A DNA stretch of 64,000 nucleotides, from contig CAWCPR010000003.1 in the NCBI GenBank assembly GCA_963797475.1, forward strand, positions 1,116,001 to 1,180,000, read 5' to 3'. This DNA comes from CAWCPR01 sp963797475 (lineage in GTDB: Bacteria > Chloroflexota > Anaerolineae > Anaerolineales > UBA4823). This document shows, one piece after another, positions 44,195 to 51,518 of this stretch. Both the position numbers and the translations under genes were made by a program. The notes beneath the pieces were generated by a model. The model did not search any database. It worked only from the letters and a program-made list of their open reading frames with translations, and had not been told where the DNA came from. Position 1 is the stretch's first letter, and each line of letters starts with the position of its first letter.

Positions 44195-46345
44195 TCATCC
44201 CGCTTTTAAATGCTTGTTGAGCAGCCAGTTTTGAATGTTCAGCGGCTTTTCATCTCCGTTACCTTTTATCCGAGTGTAAGAACCGTCCGGCATCATCAGG
44301 CGCGCCTTGAGATTATCTTTCAGTTCCGTCGCCAGTACTTCGTCGCGAAGGTATCGGATCAGGCGCATATCTTGAACCGGGAAAAGGACCTCTACACGGC
44401 GGTTGATATTGCGCGGCATCAAGTCTGCACTGCCCAAATAGACCTGTTCGTTGCCCCCGTTTCTGAAATAGTAAATCCGGCTGTGCTCCAGGAAACGGCC
44501 AACGATGCTGATGACGCGTATATTTTCACTCAGGCCTTCAACGCCAGGGCGCAGGCAGCATATGCCGCGAACAATCAGGTCGACTTTTACCCCTGCCAGG
44601 GAGGCCTGGTAGAGCAGCTTGATCATCGGGGGATCGACCAGTGCGTTCATTTTAAAGATCAGGTGTCCTTCTTCGCCATTTCTCTGGTGCTCAATCTCGC
44701 GTAAAATCAACGCTTCCATTCCCTGGCGCAGATTGATCGGGGCAACCAACAGTTTACGGTAATCTTTCTTGGCTGAATACCCGGTCAGGTAGTTAAATAA
44801 GTCGGTCGTGTCTGCGCCGGTTTCCTCATCGCAGGTGAACATACCGATATCTTCATAACCTTGAGCGGTGATGGAATTGTAATTCCCGGTAGCCAGGTGA
44901 ACGTAGCGGCGGATGTGTTCCCCCTCTTTGCGTACAACCAGGGCGATTTTTGAATGGGTTTTCAGACCCAGGAGGCCATAGATCACATGCACCCCCTCAC
45001 GCTCCAGCATTCTCGCCCAAGAAATGTTGCTTTCCTCATCGAAGCGCGCTTTCAATTCCACAAGAACGGCAACCTGTTTACCATTCTCGCGCGCCTCCAG
45101 GAGCGCCTTGACGACCGGCGAGTTGCGTCCAACCCTGTAAAGGGTTTGCTTGATAGCAAGCACATCCGGGTCGCGAGCGGCTGAGTGCAGAAAATCAATC
45201 ACCGGGAGAAATGAATCATATGGATGGTGCAAGAGAATATCTTCACGGCGGATCACGCTGAAGATATTTCCATCATGCGGCTCAATGCGCAAAGGCGCGG
45301 GGATCGCTGGCTTAAAGGGCTGGTCCTTCAAATCATAACGGTCAATGTTGTGCAAGCTCATCAGGTTGCTGATCCCAAGCGGCCCTTCGAGGGTGTAGAT
45401 ATCCTTTCTGTCCAACTCCAGGTTCTCAATTAAGATATCCCGAACATGGGTGGGCATGGCATCGTTGACGGTCACACGCACCACGGAGCCGAACCGGCGC
45501 TGGCGAACACTTTGCTCCATCGTCTCCAGCAGATCCGACGCTTCCAGCTCCTGAATGGCCGTATCCGCATCGCGGGTTACACGGAAGGGGTGGGTCTCGA
45601 TGACTTCCATCCCGGGGAAGAGCTTGTTCAGGTTGGCTGCGATGACCTGTTCGAGCCAGACGAAAAAGTGATGGTATGGCACTGTGCCATCCCTGCGAAC
45701 GCCCCCGGAAGAACGCTTGATCGGCACCAGGCGCGGCAGGGTTCCAGGGACTTTAATGCGGGCAAACAGGTCCTGCCCATCTTGATCGCGAATGACGACC
45801 GCCAGGTTTAAGCTGAGGTTCGAGATGTGCGGAAAAGGATGGCCCGGATCAAACGCCAATGGAGTGAGCACCGGGAAAACAACTTCTTCAAAGTAGCTGT
45901 CCAGGCTTTCTTTCTGCCTGTCGGTCAGCGCGCTGTAATCCAGGATGTGGATGCCGGCTTTGTCCAGTTGGGGCAGCAGGTCGTCGCGCAAACACTCGCG
46001 CGCCTCCGCCATGAGCTGCCAGGCCACCTTACGAATGGCGGCCAACTGCTCGGCGGGCGTCATCCCATCCGGGGGAAGATCGATCACGCCAGCATCAACC
46101 TGCTTGCCCAGCCCTGCGACGCGCACCATAAAGAATTCATCCAGGTTAGAGCCAAGGATAGCCAGGAACTTTACCCGTTCCAGGAGTGGGTTGCTTTCGT
46201 CCCGGGCTTCATCCAAAACACGTCTTTGGAATTCGAGCAGGCTCAACTCGCGGTTGATGAACAAGCGCGGGTCATTTAAATCCTCTTGCGATAAATCAAT
46301 GTCCGTCGAGACCGGCTCATGCACTTCATCCATAGCGGCCTCCAT
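44195..46345 (-). CDS. ppk1: Polyphosphate kinase 1
   Basis: A 716-aa PPK1, which polymerises the gamma-phosphate of ATP into polyphosphate. N-terminal helical domain (FINRELSLLEFQRRVLDEA), then an N2 domain and two phospholipase-D-like C domains. The catalytic His is in GLKTHSKIALVV near residue 468; the second domain has FLEHSRIYYF and YLGSADLMPRNINRRVEVLFPV. Length is normal. It starts one base after the upstream PPK2 stop and precedes the CHAD gene by 25 bp. Confidence 0.96.
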   Translation of the reverse strand: MEAAMDEVHEPVSTDIDLSQEDLNDPRLFINRELSLLEFQRRVLDEARDESNPLLERVKFLAILGSNLDEFFMVRVAGLGKQVDAGVIDLPPDGMTPAEQLAAIRKVAWQLMAEARECLRDDLLPQLDKAGIHILDYSALTDRQKESLDSYFEEVVFPVLTPLAFDPGHPFPHISNLSLNLAVVIRDQDGQDLFARIKVPGTLPRLVPIKRSSGGVRRDGTVPYHHFFVWLEQVIAANLNKLFPGMEVIETHPFRVTRDADTAIQELEASDLLETMEQSVRQRRFGSVVRVTVNDAMPTHVRDILIENLELDRKDIYTLEGPLGISNLMSLHNIDRYDLKDQPFKPAIPAPLRIEPHDGNIFSVIRREDILLHHPYDSFLPVIDFLHSAARDPDVLAIKQTLYRVGRNSPVVKALLEARENGKQVAVLVELKARFDEESNISWARMLEREGVHVIYGLLGLKTHSKIALVVRKEGEHIRRYVHLATGNYNSITAQGYEDIGMFTCDEETGADTTDLFNYLTGYSAKKDYRKLLVAPINLRQGMEALILREIEHQRNGEEGHLIFKMNALVDPPMIKLLYQASLAGVKVDLIVRGICCLRPGVEGLSENIRVISIVGRFLEHSRIYYFRNGGNEQVYLGSADLMPRNINRRVEVLFPVQDMRLIRYLRDEVLATELKDNLKARLMMPDGSYTRIKGNGDEKPLNIQNWLLNKHLKAG

Positions 46346-46346
46346 A

Positions 46347-47120
46347 TTATTTATCCTTCTTCTTTTTCTTCTTCTTATCCACGGCGACGGCCGGATTGGA
46401 TTTAAAAGGATCGTAGTTGAGCTCTCGGCTCAATGAATCCACAACTGTCTGCAAAACAAAAATCCGGGCGAACAGCTTTGAATTGCCGGCGACGACTGTC
46501 CAGGGGGCGGTGATCGTGGAGGTTTTTAGAAGCATATCGTTCACGGCCTCTTCATATTGATCCCATTTTTCCCGGTTGCGCCAATCTTCATCCGTCAGCT
46601 TCCAACTGCGCAGCTTGTCGCCGGCGCGCCCCTCAAACCGCTGCAATTGTTCTTCCTGGCTGATATGAATCCAAAATTTGAACAGCACGGTGCCAAAATC
46701 CACCAATTGCCGTTCAAACTGGTTGATTTCCCGGTAGGCCCGCTTCCATTCATCTTCCTTACAAAAACCCTCGATTCGCTCAACCATAACACGCCCATAC
46801 CAGCTTCGATCGAAGATCGCGATCTGCCCGGTCTCAGGCAGGCGCCGCCAGAAACGCCATAAGTAATGATGCGTGGCGTCATCGCCTTTTGGCGCTGCAA
46901 TGGGATAGACCACATACCCGCGCGGGTCGATTTTTTCCGTCACACGGCGGATGGCGCCACCCTTTCCGGCTGCGTCCCAGCCTTCAAACACCATTATAAC
47001 CGGGCGTTGTTGGACATACACCTGGTAAGCCAGTGAAAACAAGGCCACCTGGTATTTAATTCGCAGCTTGTTATAGGCGTCTGCGTCTAGAGTCTGTGAC
47101 AAATCCACGGTGTGTAACAT
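46347..47120 (-). CDS. Polyphosphate kinase 2-family protein, second copy
   Basis: A 257-aa PPK2, which uses polyphosphate to phosphorylate nucleotides (or the reverse). Walker A is FEGWDAAGKGGAIRRV near residues 46-61, Walker B FDRSWYGRVMVERIEG near residue 106, with a lid region RAYREINQFERQL. It ends in a Lys-rich tail (DKKKKKKKDK). The ATG at 47120 has AGGAGA six bases upstream; an upstream extension to 47228 overlaps the preceding gene. PPK2 class (I, II or III) cannot be settled by eye. Confidence 0.93.
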   Translation of the reverse strand: MLHTVDLSQTLDADAYNKLRIKYQVALFSLAYQVYVQQRPVIMVFEGWDAAGKGGAIRRVTEKIDPRGYVVYPIAAPKGDDATHHYLWRFWRRLPETGQIAIFDRSWYGRVMVERIEGFCKEDEWKRAYREINQFERQLVDFGTVLFKFWIHISQEEQLQRFEGRAGDKLRSWKLTDEDWRNREKWDQYEEAVNDMLLKTSTITAPWTVVAGNSKLFARIFVLQTVVDSLSRELNYDPFKSNPAVAVDKKKKKKKDK

Positions 47121-47136
47121 GGCAGTCTCCTGAAAT

Positions 47137-48222
47137 CTACCCGGCACCATTCTCGCCAGATGAATCCTTTTCGACCCCCAGCTCAGCCATATCGCCGGAG
47201 GCCGGGTCATCTGTCGTAACATTTTCAACGATCCAATTCTCAGCCTCTTTTTCTGAAGCGCCCGGCGGAGCGGACTCGACCATCTCGGCTTCCTGGCGAT
47301 CGGCCACAGCTTGTACGCTCACATCCAGCGGCGCCGCGGGTTCAGCAGCACTTAAACCGGCCATTCCTTGTTCGTCCGGCTGAGCTTCTGTCGCTGGGAC
47401 AGCCTCTTCGGGTTCTTCATCCTCAGGTTCGTCTTCTTCCAGCATATCTTCATAGGAGGTCCTTTCCTCCACGGATGTTTCTTCATCTACATCCATCCTG
47501 GACGATTCGAAAGTCGTACCAATCCGCTCCTCGATAGAATTAATAATCGTCTGGTAAATCTTAACCCAGGTAAATCGTTTATCGGTCGCTTCTACAATCG
47601 TCCAGGGCCCCCATTCAGTCTCAGTGCGTTCAAAGGCTTCCTCGTAAGCCTGCAGCCATTCATCGTACCGGCGGTGGTGCTCCCAATCCTCTGCGGAGAC
47701 ATGCCAGGCATTCAGTGGATCTTTCAACAGCTTATCGAAACGCCGCCGCTGTTCTTGCTTGCTGATATGCAGGAAAAACTTAACGAACAGGTGACCATCG
47801 TCGGCGAGCGTGCGCTCGAAATCTACAATATCCCGGTAGCCCCGGCGCCATTCTTCTTCAGGGATCAAGCTTTCTACTCTTTCCACCATGATGCGCCCGT
47901 ACCAGGAACGATCGAAAATTGCCCATTCCCCACGCGCTGGAAGCTTCAACCAAAACCGCCACAGCCAGGGTCGCTTCTTCTCGTAGGTGCGCGCGGCGCG
48001 AATAGGGTAAAGCTTAAATCCACGCGGGTCTAGAGGGGAAGTCAACTTTTGGATTGAAGTGCCTTTGCCAGCCGCATCCCAACCTTCAAACAGAATGACC
48101 ACCGGAATCCCGGCATCCCAGGACGCTTTTTGAGCCGTATATAAACGGTCCGAAAGCTCCGGCATCATTTGCTTATAGGTCTTTTTACTCAACTTCTGGT
48201 TTAAGTCAATTTTTTCTAACAT
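47137..48222 (-). CDS. Polyphosphate kinase 2-family protein with acidic tail, first copy
   Basis: A 361-aa protein. The PPK2 kinase domain covers about residues 1-250 with Walker A FEGWDAAGKGTSIQKL and Walker B FDRSWYGRIMVERVES. After residue 255 comes a tail of over 100 residues, very rich in Glu, Asp, Ala and Pro (EEDEPEDEEPEEAVPATEA), unusual for the family and likely disordered. An acidic tail could limit access of anionic polyphosphate or bind a partner (inference). Start at 48222 with AAGGAG upstream. First gene of the polyphosphate operon. Confidence 0.92.
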   Translation of the reverse strand: MLEKIDLNQKLSKKTYKQMMPELSDRLYTAQKASWDAGIPVVILFEGWDAAGKGTSIQKLTSPLDPRGFKLYPIRAARTYEKKRPWLWRFWLKLPARGEWAIFDRSWYGRIMVERVESLIPEEEWRRGYRDIVDFERTLADDGHLFVKFFLHISKQEQRRRFDKLLKDPLNAWHVSAEDWEHHRRYDEWLQAYEEAFERTETEWGPWTIVEATDKRFTWVKIYQTIINSIEERIGTTFESSRMDVDEETSVEERTSYEDMLEEDEPEDEEPEEAVPATEAQPDEQGMAGLSAAEPAAPLDVSVQAVADRQEAEMVESAPPGASEKEAENWIVENVTTDDPASGDMAELGVEKDSSGENGAG

Positions 48223-48287
48223 CGCAGCCGGCTCCTTCCATCGCTGACCGAACCCCGCGAGCACCCCACACAATTTCGTTACCGCTA

Positions 48288-48316
48288 ATTGTAAGTCAAC
48301 TCTTCCCCTAATTCAA
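48288..48316 (-). promoter_or_regulatory. Promoter of the polyphosphate operon
   Basis: On the minus strand TTGAAT (48316-48311), 17 bp, TACAAT (48293-48288), giving a leader of about 60 nt before the first PPK2. No Pho box was recognised. Confidence 0.6.
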
Positions 48317-48427
48317 CCTTTTTTGGTTTAATTAATGCACATAACACTTGAAACAGAAAAACGTACCCCTATTATTATACGAGAGCGCCAGACAAATTTC
48401 AACTACCGAGTCGAAACCTTGCCTGTT

Positions 48428-49339
48428 CTACTCGCTGTCCAACCTCTGCTCCTTTGGATCCATCAAAACCAGTATGCCTATCGAGCCGATATCCGCGAAC
48501 AACAACGGCGCAAGCACTGGGGCTCCGCGGAGGAATCGCTCCCCAACAATCGTACCCTGGGAAGTCAAATTCTGTCCCACGTGCAACCCTGAGCCCAAAA
48601 CGCCAACCAGGATCATCAACAACATTGCGCTAAAATAGGTCAACAGGTCAAGGCGGGAGGGCCGTTCTACAGCTCCTAATACGACAGCAACGACCGTAGC
48701 AAACACGCCGATCGCGGCAGGCAGCCACAGCCATGGGTTAGAGAAATTCGTGCGAGCGTGATCTAATACACTACTAATAACCGTCGCCAGAGCGCCCATG
48801 CCGGTGATGAAGAAATAAGCACGGGTCTTGCTGTAAGGCAAATGCAACCGCTTTCCAGCGAGGAGCGTTAGAAAGCCGCTGTCCACAGGATTCTCAATCC
48901 AGGCCGAGCTGATTCCCAACAGGCCAACCAGAGAAAAAGTTAGCGGTCCAAGGATTGGAGGCGCCCATACAAGCAATGACACGGATACCTGTTGGCCGGG
49001 CAACGCTTCTGGCAGGATAGCGCGCATCAGGTGGAAATAGGCTCCTAACAACCCAACCACAATACTGGCCAGAAACACAGTCGTTCCAATGGATGTAGCC
49101 AGCGCGCGCCGGCGCAGAGCCAACACACCCGCCAGGAGCAGTAAAACGCCGGAGATCGGCCCAAACAAGATCGGTATCCATTCATAAGGCACAATCGTCC
49201 CACTGGTCAGGTGGGCGATGTAGGTCTCCAGCCCGAGTAGAAGCTCATTAATAGCAGCCATTAAGAGCATCATCTGGTCACGCGTTAAAGGGATATGGAT
49301 GCGGCGGATACCCGGGAATAAAGATGCCAGGTAATACAT
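48428..49339 (-). CDS. Polytopic membrane protein paired with the octaheme cytochrome
   Basis: A 303-aa integral membrane protein with about eight helices: QMMLLMAAINELLLGLETYIAHL, FGPISGVLLLLAGVLALRRRAL, SIGTTVFLASIVVGLLGAYFHL, VWAPPILGPLTFSLVGLLGIS and more. Several His lie near helix ends (YIAHL, AYFHLMRA, DHARTNF, GLHVGQNL), which could ligate heme b or bind quinol. No exact NrfD or cytochrome b family is recognised. It starts 2 bp after the cytochrome stop on the same strand, so the two gene products likely work together. Confidence 0.65.
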   Translation of the reverse strand: MYYLASLFPGIRRIHIPLTRDQMMLLMAAINELLLGLETYIAHLTSGTIVPYEWIPILFGPISGVLLLLAGVLALRRRALATSIGTTVFLASIVVGLLGAYFHLMRAILPEALPGQQVSVSLLVWAPPILGPLTFSLVGLLGISSAWIENPVDSGFLTLLAGKRLHLPYSKTRAYFFITGMGALATVISSVLDHARTNFSNPWLWLPAAIGVFATVVAVVLGAVERPSRLDLLTYFSAMLLMILVGVLGSGLHVGQNLTSQGTIVGERFLRGAPVLAPLLFADIGSIGILVLMDPKEQRLDSE

Positions 49340-49341
49340 GG

Positions 49342-50619
49342 CTATTGTCCCGTACCCTGTTGATGGAGCTTTTCATTCACCATCTGACGCAATTCTGCCA
49401 GGTCGCTTAACAACTCGTATGCCCCATGCCACTGCGAGTAATCTGGCCCTTGCATCCACGTGCCGAACTTCGTCGTACGGCCCCAATGATGCCATAGCTC
49501 AAAGTAGGTGAAATCGATCGGCTCATCGAAGGGATCGGATGTCAACAAATTCTGGGCATTCAATGGAGCGACCATCTCATCGCTTTGTGTCACCCAATCG
49601 TTGACGCGTTCCGTCGCTTTATCCGCCGCAGTATAGAAATCAGCGACGAAATTCTGGTTGTGGCATTCCAGGCACACTCCCTGCATGCGAACTTCGTTAT
49701 CCTGCCAACCTGGACGGCGTTCGCTCACAGGGGCGAAAAGATACCAGGTCAACCGGTCGCCGACGTCGTGGGTGGTGCCGGAGGTTCCAAAACCGCTCAT
49801 ATGGCATATCGCGCAAGTAGGCGCTGGAAAATCGCTCACGGTCAGAGTGCCAGATTCAGCGTCCCAATTCCAGGTATCTCCCATGGTGGAATAGGCGATA
49901 CCATGGGGTGACTCCTGGTAAATTTCCCACTGCGGGTGATCTGGGCCGATATGGCAGGCATTGCATGTCTCCGGACGGCGCGCTTGCTCGCGGCTGAACT
50001 CGTGACGCAGGTGACATTTCTGACATTGACCTAGCGACCCATCGGCAGCCGGCCTGCCGACATTATGACAGGCTTCGCAGGTGAAGCGGGTCATATCCGT
50101 CCCCTCGAGCTCGGCGATGGCATTACGGGACTTATCCGGCGCGAACGTCCCTTCCGGGATCTTTTCATACGCAGCCAGCATCTCAGGTGTGAGATCTTTG
50201 GAGCCCGCAACGGCTACATAAGCCGGCAAGCTGTGGCGGCTCTGGTAATACTGGGCGACTTCGACGGAATGGCACTTTTCACACATCGCAGTCGTTGGTG
50301 TACCCAACACATAAGTGCCTTCATGCGCGATGGCTCCAGGGTAATCAGCATTGACTTCGTGGCATTGCTGGCAGGCGACATTTGCCTCAGCCATGGTGCT
50401 GTGCCCATACTGTTCCACGATGCCAGGCGTTGTTCGACGGTGGCAAACCACACATTCATTGTTACTGTTCGCCAGGGCATTTACCTCTTGAGGGGTGATT
50501 GGAGTCCCCGAGCGACCAATCGCCATCACAATCAAAGCCCCTCCAAGGGTCACAATCACAGCCACCAGGCCGATAACAAGCGCTCGAGCGGACCGGATTC
50601 CACCGTTTTCTTCATTCAT
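49342..50619 (-). CDS. Eight-heme c-type cytochrome, HAO-like
   Basis: A 425-aa exported multiheme cytochrome. An N-terminal membrane anchor (ALVIGLVAVIVTLGGALIVMAI) is followed by eight CxxCH motifs: CVVCH, CQQCH, CEKCH, CEACH, CQKCH, CNACH, CAICH and CLECH. The number and spacing resemble the hydroxylamine oxidoreductase (HAO)/octaheme nitrite-reductase group. The anchor places it on the outer face of the membrane. Substrate (nitrogen or sulfur oxyanion) cannot be assigned. The membrane protein downstream is the likely electron partner. AGGAG precedes the ATG. Confidence 0.85.
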   Translation of the reverse strand: MNEENGGIRSARALVIGLVAVIVTLGGALIVMAIGRSGTPITPQEVNALANSNNECVVCHRRTTPGIVEQYGHSTMAEANVACQQCHEVNADYPGAIAHEGTYVLGTPTTAMCEKCHSVEVAQYYQSRHSLPAYVAVAGSKDLTPEMLAAYEKIPEGTFAPDKSRNAIAELEGTDMTRFTCEACHNVGRPAADGSLGQCQKCHLRHEFSREQARRPETCNACHIGPDHPQWEIYQESPHGIAYSTMGDTWNWDAESGTLTVSDFPAPTCAICHMSGFGTSGTTHDVGDRLTWYLFAPVSERRPGWQDNEVRMQGVCLECHNQNFVADFYTAADKATERVNDWVTQSDEMVAPLNAQNLLTSDPFDEPIDFTYFELWHHWGRTTKFGTWMQGPDYSQWHGAYELLSDLAELRQMVNEKLHQQGTGQ

Positions 50620-50709
50620 TCGTAACGATCTCCTTTCGGGCGGATATTGCCTATTCTAATCTAAAACTCATCTAAAGTTCATTTCCGAAAAATGTTATGA
50701 ATCTTTTAA

Positions 50710-50733
50710 GGAACTACCCGCAACTTTTTGTCT
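50710..50733 (+). promoter_or_regulatory. Possible ECF-type promoter upstream of the sigma factor gene
   Basis: GGAAC (50710-50714) and GTCT (50730-50733) with 15 bp between them resemble ECF sigma recognition elements. If real, the sigma factor may activate its own gene. Confidence 0.3.
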
Positions 50734-50745
50734 ATGAATGCGACC

Positions 50746-50844
50746 ATGAAAATAGACACTATGAATTCAGTCTGCAAGCCGGATCACAGGCTTGTGAGAG
50801 TGCTTTCAGCCGAAGAAGACGTGGCGATAGAACCGAACAAGTAA
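50746..50844 (+). CDS. Possible 32-aa peptide upstream of the sigma factor
   Basis: MKIDTMNSVCKPDHRLVRVL and then SAEEDVAIEPNK, ending 6 bp before the sigma ATG. A longer form could start at 50734. No strong ribosome site. It may be a short leader peptide or chance. Confidence 0.25.
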   Translation: MKIDTMNSVCKPDHRLVRVLSAEEDVAIEPNK

Positions 50845-50850
50845 GTTAAA

Positions 50851-51450
50851 ATGTATTACAAATTAACGCTGGATAGCACTCTCCGGATAGAAATTTTGAC
50901 GAGCGTCGGCAAAGAATTTGACGATACCCTGCTCCGCGCCCGCAAGCTTGATTCAAAAGCCCTGGCGCAGATCCATGATCGGTACTACCCTGAGGTGTAC
51001 CGCTATGTTGGATTCCGCCTGGATAACACTGAAATCGTTGAAGACATCACTTCTGAGGTCTTTCTGCGCCTGTTGGACGCACTTCACAAGAAGCGTGGCC
51101 CAGAAACCAGCCTGCGTGGTTGGCTGCTAGGAACGGCCTCAAACCTGGTTAACGATCACTTACGCCGCTTTTATTCGCGGCCAATCGAAAATTTGGAAGA
51201 AAGCGGGAACGGAGAAGAATTGGGAAGCGACAACTCGCCTGAAAGCTTTTATGAGGTTTCATCGGAAATCAAGCAAGTACGGGACGCAATTCGAAAATTA
51301 ACGGACGAGCAGCAGCATGTTCTGGCTTTACGTTTTGCCGAAGACCGCTCGCTGGATGAAACCGCTCAAATCATCGGGAAATCGGTCACGGCTGTAAAAG
51401 CCTTGCAGTTCCGTGCCCTGGCGTCTCTAAGACGATTGTTAGATGAGTGA
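50851..51450 (+). CDS. ECF-like RNA polymerase sigma factor
   Basis: A 199-aa sigma-70-family protein with region 2 (ALAQIHDRYYPEVYRYVGFRL, DITSEVFLRLLDALH, TSLRGWLLGTASNLVNDHLRRF) and region 4 (LTDEQQHVLALRFAEDRSLDETAQIIGKSVTAVKALQFRALASLRR split across its HTH). There is no region 1 or 3, as in group 4 (ECF) factors. The next gene encodes a membrane protein typical of ECF partners in these bacteria, which may serve as its anti-sigma factor (inference). Confidence 0.92.
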   Translation: MYYKLTLDSTLRIEILTSVGKEFDDTLLRARKLDSKALAQIHDRYYPEVYRYVGFRLDNTEIVEDITSEVFLRLLDALHKKRGPETSLRGWLLGTASNLVNDHLRRFYSRPIENLEESGNGEELGSDNSPESFYEVSSEIKQVRDAIRKLTDEQQHVLALRFAEDRSLDETAQIIGKSVTAVKALQFRALASLRRLLDE

Positions 51451-51457
51451 AACAGGG

Positions 51458-51511
51458 TCGCGCGCTTGTGGCGCTCGACGCATTATGATGAATAGAGATA
51501 CATCATATAAG
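51458..51511 (-). repeat. Dispersed palindromic repeat, copy H
   Basis: Same orientation as copy E: GCGCTTGTGGCGCTCGACGC, ATTATGATGAATAGAGATAC, ATCATATAAG. It fills the short gap between the sigma gene and the next gene, and ends in TATAAGGG that supplies the ribosome site. Confidence 0.65.
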
Positions 51512-51518
51512 GGATGTA

